Source: Chromatiales bacterium (GTDB taxonomy: Bacteria; Pseudomonadota; Gammaproteobacteria; UBA6429; Thiohalophilaceae). Taken from it: DNA of 64,000 nucleotides. The notes beneath the pieces are model-generated. The model saw only the letters and a program-made list of their open reading frames with translations. It did no database searches and was not told where the DNA came from. A program made the position numbers and the translations under genes. The first letter of the stretch is position 1. Every line of letters starts with the position of its first letter. The stretch lies in assembly GCA_026984045.1 (NCBI GenBank), contig JALSSV010000013.1, positions 124,001-188,000 of the forward strand. Reading direction: 5' to 3'. Shown piece after piece: positions 7,749-17,730 of this stretch.

Positions 7749-10700
7749 ATGTTGCGGATCGTTCTGCTGTCCCTGTTGCTCGCCGGCCTGCCGCGGCTCG
7801 CGGGTGCCCTCACCTACGAACATTCGCCGGAACCGTTCAACTGGATCGATCCGGCCACGCACACCGACGTGGTCTGGACAGCGGCCCCCGGGGGACCCGT
7901 AAACGAATGTCAGGGTCCCAGCGCCCCCGTTGACGACGACATCTCCCAGGAAATCCCCCTCGGCTTCCGTTTTCAGTACGGTACCGGGATCTACACTTCC
8001 GTGCGCATCATGTCCAACGGCCGCCTGCAGTTCAACAACCGCTACTGCGGCTATGGCACCCAGACCGTCGGCCCCCCCCGCACCTATCCCTACGACTATC
8101 CCAACAACAGTCTGCAGAATACCCTGCGCGTGTATGGCGCCGATCTGAATCCGGCCGAGGGCGGCACGGTACGCTATGCGTCGCTGGGCACCGCACCGAA
8201 CCGGATGTTCGTGGTCACCTGGAGCAACGTCCCCGAATGGAACGCCGGCGGCAGTTCCTTCAACCTGCAGGTCATCCTGCGCGAAAACGGCGATTTCATC
8301 TACCAGTTCGGTCCCAGCAACAATCCGACCCTGGGCCATGCGCAGATCGGCTGGGAGCTGACCACCAGCGACTACGATCTGATCAGCTTTGCCGACATCG
8401 GTTCCCTCGCCAACACCGCCATCCGTTTTCATCTGCCCGAACCCGTTGCCGAGTACCGCTTCGACGAAACGGCCTGGAACGGCACCCCGGGCGAGGTCAC
8501 GGACAGCAGCGGCAACGGGCTCGATGGCGATGCGCTCAACGGCGCCCGGCCGGCGCCGGCCAAGGTCTGCAACGGCGCCACGCTCGACGGCACCAGTCAG
8601 TACCTCAACATTCCCGACCAGCCCCTGCTGAACATTACCGACGAGTTGACGGTCACCGCCTGGATCCGGCCCTATGCGATTCCCTCCGGCGGACTCAAGA
8701 CCATCGTCTCGAAGGACTGGAACTACGAGTTTCATGTGAATTCCGCCGGCCAGATTTACTGGTGGTGGAACGACAGTACGGGTGGCGTACACACCCTCAC
8801 CACCACCGGCACAGCCCTGGTCGCCGGGCTCTGGTACCATATCGCCATCGTCTACTCCCGCAATGGCGGCTACCAGCGCATCTACATCAACGGCACCGAA
8901 CGCGCGGCCTCCGCACGCAGCGAGGCACTTCGCACCACCACCGATCCCCTGCAGATTGGCGCCGATCAGGGTTTCACCGGCCGGGAGTTCGACGGCCAGA
9001 TCGACGAAGTGCGGATCTATCACTCGGCCCTCAATGCCGAACAGATCAACACGGTCATGCGCATCGATCGCCCCTGCCCGACCACTCCCACGAACCACCT
9101 GCTCCTGTCCACCACCAACAACGAAACGCTCGGCGGCCTGACATTCACTCCCGACGATCTCGTCGACTACGATCCGGTGGCTGACACGGCCACCCTCTAT
9201 TTCGATGGCACCCATTTCAGCAACAATGAAAACATCGACGCCGTGGACGTGCTCTCGAACGGTCTCATCGTCCTGTCCACCACCGGTTCGGCCCGGCTCG
9301 GCGGCCTGAATTTCCGCGATGGCGATCTGGTGGCCTACGATCCATCAACAGACACCGCCACCCTGTTCTTCAGCGAAGACCGTTTCAGCGCCAATGAAGA
9401 CGTGGATGCCGTGCACGTCCTGCCCAACGGACACATCCTTCTGTCCACCACCGGTTCGGCCCAGCTCGGCGGCCTGAATTTCCGCGATGGCGACATCGTC
9501 GAGTACGACCCCGCCAGCGATACGGCCAGCCTGTTCTTCAGCGAGGACAATTTCTCGGCGAACGAGGACATCGACGGCTTTCATCTCCTCGACAACGGAA
9601 ATCTGCTCATCTCCACCACCAGCACCGCCACCCTGGGCAGCCTGACCTTCACAGACGGCTCCATTGCCGAATACGATCCCGTCACCGGCATCGCCACGCT
9701 CTATTTCGACGAAAGCCGTTTCAGCAATGGCGCCGACATCAATGCCGTCGACCTCCTGCCCCCGGTGATTCCGCTGGATCACCTGCGCATCGAACACGAC
9801 GGTACGGCGCTGACCTGTCAGCCCGAGACCGTGACCCTCCGCGCCTGTGCCAATGCCGACTGCTCGACCACCTACGCAGGCAACGTGACCGTGACCCTGA
9901 CGCCCAGCGGCTGGGTCGGTGGGGATACCGTCTCCTTCAGCGGCGGCAGCACCACCGTTTCGCTCCGCCACGTCACGCCGGGCACGGTCACGCTCGGAAC
10001 CGGCAATACCGCCCCGGTGCCGGCCAGTCCCGCGACCTGTCTCGATACCGCCACCAACGCGGCCAGTTGCGATCTGACCTTCTACGACAGCGGCTTCGTC
10101 TACAGCATTCCGACCCAGACCGCCTGCGCCGTCTCGACTCCCATCACCATCGCCGCGGTGCGCAAGGACGTGACCACCCAGCGCTGCGTGCCGGCCTTCG
10201 CCAACCGTACCGCCGACGTGAACTTCTGGACCACCTACGTGGATCCGGCCACCGGCACGCGTCAGCTCACCCTCAACAACGGCACTACCGACACCCTGCT
10301 GCCCACCGCCTCGCCCGGCGCCGCCGTGCCGCTGGCCTTCGACGCCAATGGCGAGGCCACCGTCACCGTGCAATACCCGGATGCCGGTCGCCTGTCCCTC
10401 AACAGCCGGTTCACCGGCAGCGGCGCCGAGAGCGGGCTGGTGATGACCGGCAGCGCCGACTTCGTGACCAAACCCGCCCGCTTCGTGGTCCAGAGCCCGG
10501 ATCTCAATGCCGACTGCCCCAGCGGCGATGCCACCTGCTCGGTGTTCCGCGCCGCCGGTGACGCCTTCAACCTGACGGTGCGCGCCGCCTGCGCCGATGG
10601 CACGGTGACGCCCAACTTCGCCCACGACAACATCGCCATCCAGCACAACCTGGTGGCCCCCGCCGCGGGCAGCCCGGGTAGCATCGCCGTCACCAGCACT

Positions 10701-11708
10701 GCCATCACTGCGGCCGACAACGGCCAGACCACCATCACCAACCAGTCGGTCAGCGAAGTGGGGGTCTTCTCCTTCACCGTCCAGCTCGGCACGCCCTGGC
10801 TGGGCGAGACAGCGATCGGCGATGCCGCCAGCAACACCAGCCCCAACATCGGCCGCTTCACCCCGGCCTGGTTCGACGTCACCCGGGTCAACGGTTGTGA
10901 CGCCGGGAACTTCACCTACTCCGGCCAACCCTTCGTGGTCACCGCCACTGCCTACAACAGCGCCGGCAACATCACCGGCAACTATGCCGGGGCCCTGGGC
11001 TTCGCCTTCGACACCACCGTCTCCGATGCGGGCGACACCACCTACTTCACCAACAACGTGATCCCCGCCGCCAGCTTCGGCACCGGGATCGGCACCCGCA
11101 GCGACGTGACCTACACCTTCCCGTCGCCCCTCACCGCTCCGGCCAGCCTGACCCTGCGCGCCACCGACGGCGACGGGATCAGCTCCCTCGGCCACCAGGA
11201 GCCGGCCACCGACATCCACAGCGGGCGGGTGCGCATGGCCAACGCCTTCGGCTCCGAGCTGCTGGATCTGGCCGTGCCCATGCGCGTCGAGCACTATGAC
11301 GGCAGCGCCTTTGTCGACTTCCCCAGCGACACCTGCAGCCTGGCCACCCTGACCCTGAACAAGGTGGATGGCACCCTCGGTGTCGGCACCGGCGCCAACG
11401 CCGGCGAGACCTGCATCCGCGACGACGACGGCGAAAGCGGCACCAACAACTGCTCAGACGCCTCGCAGATCCCCGGCCCCGTCACCGAGCAGTTCACCGA
11501 ACCGCCGGCCAATGCTTCCTTCAACCTGTGGCTCAAGGCGCCCGGCCAGAACTTCACCGGCAGCGTGGACGTGAACGCCACCGTCGACAGCTGGCTGCGC
11601 TTCGACTGGAACGGCGACGGCACCCCTGACGATCCGACTGCCCGCGCCACCTTCGGGATCTACCGGGGGGATGATCGGATCATCTACTGGCGGGAGCGGT
11701 TCGACTGA
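7749..11708 (+). CDS. mshQ: MshQ-like large secreted protein with LamG domain, four 56-residue repeats and DUF6701-like C-terminus
   Basis: This 1319-residue exported protein closes the MSHA operon. The start was placed at 7749 because it begins a clear signal peptide (LRIVLLSLLLAGLPRLAGA); the frame is open further upstream, but without one. In order it has an N-terminal beta-rich region, a LamG/concanavalin-like domain (about 235-440; DGTSQYLNIPDQPLLNIT, then FDGQIDEVRIYHSALN), four repeats of exactly 56 residues (bases 9105-9776), and a Cys-rich region that resembles the DUF6701 domain of MshQ (about 680-1319). MshQ is thought to be a surface or pilus-associated component, but its exact role is unknown. 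The repeats may be propeller-like and are a local elaboration. Confidence 0.85.
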   Translation: MLRIVLLSLLLAGLPRLAGALTYEHSPEPFNWIDPATHTDVVWTAAPGGPVNECQGPSAPVDDDISQEIPLGFRFQYGTGIYTSVRIMSNGRLQFNNRYCGYGTQTVGPPRTYPYDYPNNSLQNTLRVYGADLNPAEGGTVRYASLGTAPNRMFVVTWSNVPEWNAGGSSFNLQVILRENGDFIYQFGPSNNPTLGHAQIGWELTTSDYDLISFADIGSLANTAIRFHLPEPVAEYRFDETAWNGTPGEVTDSSGNGLDGDALNGARPAPAKVCNGATLDGTSQYLNIPDQPLLNITDELTVTAWIRPYAIPSGGLKTIVSKDWNYEFHVNSAGQIYWWWNDSTGGVHTLTTTGTALVAGLWYHIAIVYSRNGGYQRIYINGTERAASARSEALRTTTDPLQIGADQGFTGREFDGQIDEVRIYHSALNAEQINTVMRIDRPCPTTPTNHLLLSTTNNETLGGLTFTPDDLVDYDPVADTATLYFDGTHFSNNENIDAVDVLSNGLIVLSTTGSARLGGLNFRDGDLVAYDPSTDTATLFFSEDRFSANEDVDAVHVLPNGHILLSTTGSAQLGGLNFRDGDIVEYDPASDTASLFFSEDNFSANEDIDGFHLLDNGNLLISTTSTATLGSLTFTDGSIAEYDPVTGIATLYFDESRFSNGADINAVDLLPPVIPLDHLRIEHDGTALTCQPETVTLRACANADCSTTYAGNVTVTLTPSGWVGGDTVSFSGGSTTVSLRHVTPGTVTLGTGNTAPVPASPATCLDTATNAASCDLTFYDSGFVYSIPTQTACAVSTPITIAAVRKDVTTQRCVPAFANRTADVNFWTTYVDPATGTRQLTLNNGTTDTLLPTASPGAAVPLAFDANGEATVTVQYPDAGRLSLNSRFTGSGAESGLVMTGSADFVTKPARFVVQSPDLNADCPSGDATCSVFRAAGDAFNLTVRAACADGTVTPNFAHDNIAIQHNLVAPAAGSPGSIAVTSTAITAADNGQTTITNQSVSEVGVFSFTVQLGTPWLGETAIGDAASNTSPNIGRFTPAWFDVTRVNGCDAGNFTYSGQPFVVTATAYNSAGNITGNYAGALGFAFDTTVSDAGDTTYFTNNVIPAASFGTGIGTRSDVTYTFPSPLTAPASLTLRATDGDGISSLGHQEPATDIHSGRVRMANAFGSELLDLAVPMRVEHYDGSAFVDFPSDTCSLATLTLNKVDGTLGVGTGANAGETCIRDDDGESGTNNCSDASQIPGPVTEQFTEPPANASFNLWLKAPGQNFTGSVDVNATVDSWLRFDWNGDGTPDDPTARATFGIYRGDDRIIYWRERFD
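9105..9776 (+). repeat. Four in-frame 168-bp tandem repeats inside mshQ
   Basis: Copies start at 9105, 9273, 9441 and 9609 with an exact 168-base period. Each encodes a variant of LSTTGSA-LGGL-F-DGDLV-YDP-TDTATLFF-ED-FS-NEDIDAV. Copies 2 and 3 are almost identical over their first 55 bases, which indicates recent duplication or gene conversion. Copies 1 and 4 are more diverged. Confidence 0.9.
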
Positions 11709-11715
11709 GACACTA

Positions 11716-11771
11716 TCGCGGCGGGGGCGCCGCTCCTACGGTTCCGGGTAGGAGCGGCGCCCCCGCCGCGA
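11716..11771. repeat. REP-like inverted pair (24-bp perfect arms)
   Basis: The arms at 11716-11739 and 11748-11771 are perfect inverted copies of the unit GTAGGAGCGGCGCC-CC-GCCGCGA, separated by 8 bases. The pair lies right after the mshQ stop, so the hairpin could stabilise or end the operon transcript. The same unit recurs at 11846, 12312, 12368, 38231, 38627, 38741 and 52478. Confidence 0.9.
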
Positions 11772-11845
11772 CCTGCCATGGCCTATGGATTCCCGCAGCC
11801 GAAAAATCCAACGCAAAGGCGCAAAGAACGCAAAGGTTTCTCCGG

Positions 11846-11868
11846 GTAGGAGCGGCGCCCCGCCGCGA
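11846..11868 (+). repeat. Single REP-like unit next to a GCAAAG array
   Basis: One GTAGGAGCGGCGCC unit is preceded at 11806-11836 by three GC(A)AAAG(G) words (ACGCAAAGGCGCAAAG and AACGCAAAGG). The same side-by-side arrangement of a GCAAAG array and a REP unit occurs at 38190-38249. Nothing else is seen between this unit and the next gene. Confidence 0.75.
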
Positions 11869-11965
11869 CAACACCCGTTCGCTGTCTCCCCACCTTGAAT
11901 CCCCGTCACCGGCCCCCACATCCCCTGCACCCCAAGACATTTTCGGAATTCCCAAGGAGAACAAG

Positions 11966-12298
11966 ATGGCCAGAACGCTCGACAAGCAGCAGTGGGAGAC
12001 CTATCTCGACAACGTCGCCAAACACCTCGGCGCCGAGCTGGTGGAAATCGAGGTGGCCGGGCTCGACCTGGGCGATCAGATCGAAACCGAATGGGTGCCG
12101 CTGCTCGGGATCAGCTACGATCCCAAGGACGACGTGGTCTCCGTGGCCGTGGAGGGTGCCGAACACCTGGTGCAGAAGCCCGCCGAGATCGTGGTCGAGG
12201 ACGGCGTGGACGGCCTGCACTGGATCGACATCAAGGACGGCGACGGCCACCAGCACATCGTGCGCCTGCGCACGCCCCTGGCCCTTCCGGCCGGTTAA
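11966..12298 (+). CDS. DUF5335 family protein
   Basis: This is a 110-residue acidic, soluble protein without signal peptide or membrane segment. The opening LDKQQWETYLDNVAKHL and the body (VEIEVAGLDLGDQIETEW, then LLGISYDPKDDVVSVAVEG) match the small DUF5335 family, whose function is unknown. A good AAGGAG ribosome site precedes the ATG. It stands alone between two REP-like elements, so it is probably a monocistronic gene. Confidence 0.75.
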   Translation: MARTLDKQQWETYLDNVAKHLGAELVEIEVAGLDLGDQIETEWVPLLGISYDPKDDVVSVAVEGAEHLVQKPAEIVVEDGVDGLHWIDIKDGDGHQHIVRLRTPLALPAG

Positions 12299-12311
12299 TG
12301 CGCCACCCAGG

Positions 12312-12398
12312 GTAGGAGCGGCGCCCTCGCCGCGACCATGCAGTCGCCGGCCCTTTTTCCGTGGCCCTGCATGGTCGCGGCGAGGGCGCCGCTCCTAC
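12312..12398. repeat. REP-like long hairpin (31-bp perfect arms)
   Basis: Arms at 12312-12342 and 12368-12398 are perfect inverted copies of the REP unit extended by CATGCA, around a 25-base loop. It separates two convergent genes and could act as a bidirectional terminator. The outer arm overlaps the end of the peptidase gene: the TAG stop of that gene is the TAG of GTAGGAG. Confidence 0.9.
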
Positions 12399-13459
12399 TG
12401 GATACATTCACCGTTGTTCAGACCAGCGCGCCGCTTTTCGGCAACCATCCCGGTCAGGCGTTCCACCGCTCGATAGAAGCGAGGCAGATCGTCGCCGCAG
12501 CGCGCCAGCAGGCGGGCGAAGCCGGGCACGAGATCCCGGTAGGTGCCCACCAGCGCCAGATGGGCGTTGTTCAGATCTTGGGCCATCCAGGCATCCCAGG
12601 CCGTGGTGCCCGCGCGTTTTCTCCAGGCGGCATATTCCTCGCGCAGGCGCCGGAATTCGGCGCGCTTGGCCTCGCGCATGGCCGCCTCGGGCAGATCCCG
12701 CGCATACACGGCCGCAAGGCGCGCCCGGGCGCGGCGGAGCAGGGCGGTGAACTCGCGCCGCCATTCCAGGCGCTTGCGGTAGGCCGCCTGCAAGGCCGGA
12801 TCGGCGCCGCTGTGCCGCAGCCAGCGGCGCGTGCCTTCCTGGGCAACGAAACTGGCGAACGCCTCGTTGAAGGCGCCGTCGTCCGCCACGTAGAGGCGGC
12901 GGTGGGCCAGTTCGTGAAACAGGATTTCCGCCCGCAGGGCGCGATCCCGGTAGAGCATGGTGTTCAGCAGGGGATCGTCGAACCAGCCCAGGGTGGAATA
13001 GGCGCGCGCGCCGGCCACGTACACGTCCTGGCCCTCGGCGGCCAGCTTCTCGGCAAGTTCCCGCGCCTGCGCTTCGTGGAAATACCCGCGGTAGGGGACG
13101 CAGCCGGTGATCGGGAAACACCACTGGCGTGGCGTGAGGGAAAAGGGATCGGTGGCGATCACGTTCCACACCGCGTAGGGCCGGCCCAGGTCGGCATAAT
13201 CGCGGTAACTGCCGTCGTCGGGCAGCCCCAGGTGGCGGCTGGCGAAGCGCCGGGCTCCGGCCAGGTCTAGCAGGGCCTCGCGGGTCGCCGGTTTCAGGGC
13301 CGGATCGACCAGCACCGCGGAAAGCGGGCGGGCGCGGTTGAGCAGATCCGCCTGGCCGGCGACGAGCTGCGCATAATAGCCCAAGGTCGAACAGCCCCCC
13401 AACAGCGCCGCCGCAAGCAGCAACCAGAGGCCTTTCGCCCGGAACGCAAAAGCGGTCAT
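12395..13459 (-). CDS. Predicted lipoprotein zinc aminopeptidase (COG4324-type)
   Basis: This 354-residue protein has a lipoprotein signal ending in LLGGC (lipidated Cys23), so it is probably anchored in the envelope. Residues 182-186 form the zinc-protease motif HELAH, with the downstream Glu/Asn-rich helix (FNEAFASFVAQEG) expected for the third ligand. The region around RPYAVWNVIATDPFSLTPRQ is typical of the predicted aminopeptidase family (Pfam Aminopep). Substrate is unknown. It is divergent from the moxR operon, with 62 bases between the starts. Its stop codon lies inside a REP-like unit. Confidence 0.8.
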   Translation of the reverse strand: MTAFAFRAKGLWLLLAAALLGGCSTLGYYAQLVAGQADLLNRARPLSAVLVDPALKPATREALLDLAGARRFASRHLGLPDDGSYRDYADLGRPYAVWNVIATDPFSLTPRQWCFPITGCVPYRGYFHEAQARELAEKLAAEGQDVYVAGARAYSTLGWFDDPLLNTMLYRDRALRAEILFHELAHRRLYVADDGAFNEAFASFVAQEGTRRWLRHSGADPALQAAYRKRLEWRREFTALLRRARARLAAVYARDLPEAAMREAKRAEFRRLREEYAAWRKRAGTTAWDAWMAQDLNNAHLALVGTYRDLVPGFARLLARCGDDLPRFYRAVERLTGMVAEKRRAGLNNGECIQ

Positions 13460-13521
13460 TCATCCTCCCCCGATGACTGCCGATACAGTACCATCCCCAA
13501 AGCCCGCAACCGAGCCCGCGC

Positions 13522-14457
13522 ATGGACAAGCCACACCGCCAGCATCCCCGGCCGCTTCTCGATACGGTCCTCTCCCGGGCCGGGGAGATCATCCTCGGCA
13601 AGCCCCGGGTGCTGCGCCTTTCCCTGGCCACCCTGCTGGCCCGCGGCCATCTGCTGATCGAGGATCTGCCCGGCGTGGGCAAGACCACCCTGGCCCATAC
13701 CCTGGCGCGGGTGCTGGGCCTGGGCTTCACCCGCGTGCAGTTCACCTCGGATCTGCTGCCGGCCGACATACTCGGCGTGTCGGTCTACGAACAGGAGGCG
13801 CAGCGCTTCGTCTTCCATCCGGGGCCCGTCTTCAGCCAGGTCCTGCTGGCCGACGAGGTCAACCGGGCCACACCCCGCACCCAGAGCGCCCTGCTGGAGG
13901 CCATGGCAGAGCGCCAGGTGAGCCTGGAAGGGGAGACCCGACCGCTGCCCGAGCCCTTCTTCGTCATCGCCACCCAGAATCCGCTGCAGCAGGTGGGCAC
14001 CTTCCCGCTGCCCGAATCCCAGCTCGACCGCTTCCTGATGCGCCTGCGCCTCGGCTACCCCGACGCCGCGGCTGAACGGGAGCTGCTGGCCGGGCGGGAT
14101 CGCCAGCGGCTCCTCGAGGCCATCGAACCGGTCCTGGACGCCCCCACGCTGCTGGCCCTGCAGGAACGGGTGGACGGCATCCACGTCTCCGGCGCCCTGC
14201 TCGACTACCTGCAGGCGCTGATCGCCGCCAGCCGCGAGCTGCCGGGGATCGCGGTGGGGCTCTCGCCCCGGGCCGGACTGGCGCTGCTGCAGGCCGGCAA
14301 GGCCTGGGCCCTGCTGGAAGGGCGGGATCACCTGCTGCCGGACGACATTCAGGCGGTGCTCCCGGCCGTGGTCACCCACCGCCTGCGGCCCGCCGACGAC
14401 AGCCGGGAAGGCGCCGAACACCTGGCCCGGGAACTGCTCGAGATCCCCGTGCCCTGA
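13522..14457 (+). CDS. MoxR-family AAA+ ATPase
   Basis: This 311-residue AAA+ chaperone-like ATPase has Walker A (LPGVGKTTLAHT, residues 49-60), the MoxR stretch RVQFTSDLLPADILG, Walker B (VLLADEVNRA), sensor 1 (FFVIATQNPLQQ) and the arginine finger region (LPESQLDRFLMR). MoxR proteins act with DUF58 and von Willebrand-type partners in maturing other proteins or metal centres. The DUF58 gene starts 4 bases after the stop, followed by a transglutaminase-like gene, which is the standard three-gene arrangement. Confidence 0.92.
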   Translation: MDKPHRQHPRPLLDTVLSRAGEIILGKPRVLRLSLATLLARGHLLIEDLPGVGKTTLAHTLARVLGLGFTRVQFTSDLLPADILGVSVYEQEAQRFVFHPGPVFSQVLLADEVNRATPRTQSALLEAMAERQVSLEGETRPLPEPFFVIATQNPLQQVGTFPLPESQLDRFLMRLRLGYPDAAAERELLAGRDRQRLLEAIEPVLDAPTLLALQERVDGIHVSGALLDYLQALIAASRELPGIAVGLSPRAGLALLQAGKAWALLEGRDHLLPDDIQAVLPAVVTHRLRPADDSREGAEHLARELLEIPVP

Positions 14458-14461
14458 GATC

Positions 14462-15415
14462 ATGGCCGCCCCGACCCTGCGCCAGCGTTTCTCCCCGCGC
14501 CGCTTCCTCCGGGGCCTCGGACCGGCCGCCGGCCCGCACCGGACCCGCGCCGGCAACGTCTACATCCTGCCCACCCGCAGCGGGTTCGGCTTCCTGGTGG
14601 TACTGGCCCTGATGCTCACCGGGGCCATCAACTACGGCAACGGCCTGGCCTTCGCCTTCACCTTCCTGCTGGCCAGCGTGGCCGTTACCGGCATCGTCCA
14701 CACCTGGCGCAACCTGCACGGCCTGACCATCCGCGTCCAGCCCGCCGCGCCGGTGTTCGCCGGCCGGACGCCGCAGCTGGCCGTGATCATCGACAACCCC
14801 GGTCCCCCGCGCCCGGCCCTGGAGATGGATCTGCGCGGCCGCAGGCACCCCGTGCGCCTGACCGCCGGCGGAGGACAGACCGTGGCCCGGCTCGAACTGC
14901 CCCCCGGCGGCCGCGGCAGGCACCCCATGCCGGCCTTTGAGGTAAGCACTCGCTATCCCTTGAGCCTCTTTCGCGCCTGGACCATCGTCCACCCCTCGGC
15001 CCACTATCTGATCTGGCCCGCGCCGGCGGAGCGGGCCCCGTCACCGCCCGAGGGCCATGCCACACCCGGCGCGGGCAGTGCCGCCGCCAGCGGCCGGGAC
15101 GACTTCGCCGGCCTGCGCGACTACCGGCGGGGCGATTCCCTGCATCACGTGCACTGGAAGGTTTCGGCCCGCCAGAGCAGCCTGGTGGTCAAGACCTTCC
15201 ACGGCCGGCGCAGCGACGAGATCCGCCTCGACTGGGCGGCCCTGGCCCCGGCCGACGGGGAGACCCGCCTGCGCCTGCTGACCCGCCAGCTCCTCGATGC
15301 CGAAGCCCGGGGGCTGCGCTACGCCCTGCGCCTGCCCGGGGTGGAGATCCCGGCGGGGCGGGGAGAGGCCCATCGCCACCGCTGCCTGGAACGCCTGGCC
15401 CTGCACCGCCCATGA
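14462..15415 (+). CDS. DUF58 domain protein, MoxR partner
   Basis: This 317-residue membrane-anchored protein has two adjacent N-terminal helices ([19 protein letters not shown] and [18 protein letters not shown]) followed by a beta-rich domain. It ends with the DUF58 signature ([20 protein letters not shown]). It is encoded between moxR and the transglutaminase gene and overlaps the latter by ATGA. Function is not established for the family. The context suggests an envelope-associated chaperone or assembly complex. Confidence 0.88.
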   Translation: MAAPTLRQRFSPRRFLRGLGPAAGPHRTRAGNVYILPTRSGFGFLVVLALMLTGAINYGNGLAFAFTFLLASVAVTGIVHTWRNLHGLTIRVQPAAPVFAGRTPQLAVIIDNPGPPRPALEMDLRGRRHPVRLTAGGGQTVARLELPPGGRGRHPMPAFEVSTRYPLSLFRAWTIVHPSAHYLIWPAPAERAPSPPEGHATPGAGSAAASGRDDFAGLRDYRRGDSLHHVHWKVSARQSSLVVKTFHGRRSDEIRLDWAALAPADGETRLRLLTRQLLDAEARGLRYALRLPGVEIPAGRGEAHRHRCLERLALHRP

Positions 15416-17397
15416 ACATCCTGCCGCTTCAGCGCCTGCTCGGCCGGGTTCCCCGCCACGCCCGGCTCCTGCTGCTGGGCCTGGCCATGCTCGTCGGCCC
15501 GCTGCTGCCCGAACTGCCCGCTTGGCTGGGGCTGGTGATCGTGGCGCTGCTGCTGTGGCGCCTGGCCCACGATGCCGGCCAGGTGCGCCTGCCCGGTCGC
15601 CTGCCCCTGAGCCTGCTGGTGATCGCCGTGATCGGCGGGCTGTTCCTCACCCATCACACCCTGGTGGGCCGCGAGGCCGGCAGCGCCCTGCTGCTGTTCC
15701 TGGTGGTGGCCAAGCTGCTGGAGATGCACCGCCGGCGCGACGTGTTCGTGGTGCTGTTCCTGGCCGACTTCCTGCTGGTGGTCGGCTTCCTGTTCCATCA
15801 GTCCCTGATCTACAGCCTGTGGATGCTGGCCACCCTGGGCGTCCTGCTCGCCACCCAGGTGCACTACGCCCGCCACGCGGAAGGGGAGGGAAGCGCCCCC
15901 GTCGGCCCCGATCTGCTGCACGCCGCGCGCCTGCTGCTGCAGTCGGCGCCGCTGGCGATCCTCCTGTTCCTGCTCTTCCCGCGGCCTGATTCGCCCCTGT
16001 GGGGCATGCCCGACGCGGGCGCCGCGGCCCGCACCGGGCTCTCCGACACCCTCTCGCCCGGCCGGATCAGCCAGCTTGCCGACGACGACTCGGTGGCCTT
16101 CCGGGTGCGCTTCGAACGCGGGATCCCGCCTCCCGCCCGTCTCTACTGGCGCGGCCCGGTGCATGCACGCTTCGACGGGCGCACCTGGTACGCGCCCCGC
16201 CACCCGGTGCCGGCCATCGAAGCCGTCGATCTGGAACTGCGCACCCTGAGCCGGCCCCTCGTCTACACGGTGACCCTCGAGCCCCATCAGCGCCGCTGGC
16301 TGTTCTTCCTCGAGGCGCCCCTCTCGGTGCCGGTGGATGCCATCATCACCGCCGATCGTCAGATCACCGCGCCCCGTCCGGTGCGCGAACGGATCCGCTA
16401 CCAGGGCATCTCTGCCCTGCGTTACCGGCTGGAAGCGGACACGCCTCCCGGGCCGGCCTGGCTCGATGTGCCCGAAGCCGCCGCGCCCCGAGCCCGGGCC
16501 TGGGATCGCGAGCTGCGCGCCCGCCATCCCGACGACGGGGCGCTGATCGAGGCCCTGCTGGCCCACTTCCGCCGCCAGCCCTTCTACTATTCCCGTCAGC
16601 CGCCGCCCACCCACGGCGATTCGGTGGACGGCTTCCTGTTCGACACCCGTACCGGCTTCTGCGAGCACTACGCCTCCGCCTTCGCCGTGCTGCTGCGCCT
16701 GGCCGGGATCCCCGCGCGGCTGGTCACCGGCTACCAGGGCGGCGAGCCCAATCCCCTCGACGACTATCTGATCGTGCGCCAGTCCGATGCCCACGCCTGG
16801 GTGGAGGCCTGGCTGCCCGGCCAGGGCTGGACCCGCTTCGATCCCACCGCGGTCATTCCCCCCGAGCGGATCCTGGAAACCCCGGAGCGCCTGCGCGACC
16901 GGCGCGGCGCGGCGGATCCGGCCCGCCAGGCCCACGGCTGGCTGTGGCGCACCCTGAGGCAGGCGGGCTTCGCCTGGGACATGCTCAACAACCGCTGGAA
17001 CCAGTGGGTGCTGGGCTACGACCGCGGCCGCCAGACGGCCCTGTTCCGCCGCTTCGGCCTGGACCCCACCGACTGGCGCGCGCTCGCCGCGCTGCTCGGC
17101 GGCCTCGCCGCGGCGGGCATCGCCCTCCTGCTGGCCGGCCTGTGGTGGCAGGCGCGGCGCCGGGAAGATCCGGACCGGCGCCTGTGGCAACGCTTCTGCC
17201 GCCGCCTGGACCGCCACGGCCTCACCCCCCGGCCCGGCGAGACGCCACGGGCCTTCGCAGCGCGCGCCGCCCGCCACCTTCCCGAACGATCGCGGGCCAT
17301 CCTCACCATCACCGACCGCTACCTGATTCTGCGCTATGCCAGGAGCGACGCCTCTGCATTGCGGCGCGAACTGCGCCAGCGCATCCGCCGTTTCTGA
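15412..17397 (+). CDS. TgpA-like transglutaminase-domain membrane protein (DUF3488)
   Basis: This 661-residue protein has about six N-terminal membrane helices (DUF3488 part), a periplasmic transglutaminase-like core and one more helix near residue 565 before a cytoplasmic tail. The core has the catalytic Cys417 ([20 protein letters not shown]), His461 ([10 protein letters not shown]) and the FDPT box that supplies the Asp. Pseudomonas TgpA has the same architecture and is essential there. It completes the moxR/DUF58 operon through ATGA coupling. The physiological substrate is unknown. Confidence 0.9.
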   Translation: MNILPLQRLLGRVPRHARLLLLGLAMLVGPLLPELPAWLGLVIVALLLWRLAHDAGQVRLPGRLPLSLLVIAVIGGLFLTHHTLVGREAGSALLLFLVVAKLLEMHRRRDVFVVLFLADFLLVVGFLFHQSLIYSLWMLATLGVLLATQVHYARHAEGEGSAPVGPDLLHAARLLLQSAPLAILLFLLFPRPDSPLWGMPDAGAAARTGLSDTLSPGRISQLADDDSVAFRVRFERGIPPPARLYWRGPVHARFDGRTWYAPRHPVPAIEAVDLELRTLSRPLVYTVTLEPHQRRWLFFLEAPLSVPVDAIITADRQITAPRPVRERIRYQGISALRYRLEADTPPGPAWLDVPEAAAPRARAWDRELRARHPDDGALIEALLAHFRRQPFYYSRQPPPTHGDSVDGFLFDTRTGFCEHYASAFAVLLRLAGIPARLVTGYQGGEPNPLDDYLIVRQSDAHAWVEAWLPGQGWTRFDPTAVIPPERILETPERLRDRRGAADPARQAHGWLWRTLRQAGFAWDMLNNRWNQWVLGYDRGRQTALFRRFGLDPTDWRALAALLGGLAAAGIALLLAGLWWQARRREDPDRRLWQRFCRRLDRHGLTPRPGETPRAFAARAARHLPERSRAILTITDRYLILRYARSDASALRRELRQRIRRF

Positions 17398-17445
17398 TTA
17401 CCGCTCCGGATTCCCCGGGCACATGGATTGTCCGCCATCACCCAG

Positions 17446-17463
17446 GTCGGGCTTCAGCCCGAC
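17446..17463. repeat. Small GTCGGGCT/AGCCCGAC hairpin repeat
   Basis: GTCGGGCTTCAGCCCGAC is a perfect 8-bp stem around two bases. Similar AGCCCGAC hairpins are scattered in many proteobacterial intergenic regions. It lies in the 333-base gap 17398-17730, which otherwise holds only the terminator at 17549-17582 and a CRP-like dyad at 17694-17709. Confidence 0.6.
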
Positions 17464-17548
17464 ACCGCCGAAAATGCATTGTCGACCTGATACCCAGGGG
17501 GCACACCGAGGCCGATCTACTTGCCGGTCTTGCGTTCCGGAAACGAAA

Positions 17549-17582
17549 ACGGCGCCGGGATGCTCACGCATCGCGGCGCCGT
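17549..17582 (-). terminator. Intrinsic terminator for the lipoprotein gene
   Basis: The stem ACGGCGCC/GGCGCCGT contains an inner GATG/CATC pairing. Read on the minus strand it is followed by TTTTCGTTTCC. It lies about 150 bases beyond the stop of the large minus-strand lipoprotein gene. Confidence 0.65.
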
Positions 17583-17730
17583 CTGGCCGGGGATGGCCCG
17601 AAACTTCGCGGGTTCATCCCTGAACCGAATCCCTCCCTGTGATGAAAAGCCTAACCCACGATACGGTTCATGCCAATTCTGTCACTGACAAACTGTGACA
17701 GCCATCACGGAGATTCCGGGTTTTGTTCCG

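Noticed and set aside
7245-9215. Long minus-strand open frame opposite mshP/mshQ (and a similar one at 9345-11294)
   Set aside because: The high GC content opens antisense frames. There is no start context or family pattern, and the plus strand has a continuous MSHA operon here.
9105-9776. CRISPR-like or satellite repeat
   Set aside because: The repeats are in frame, 168 bp long and without spacers, so they are protein repeats.
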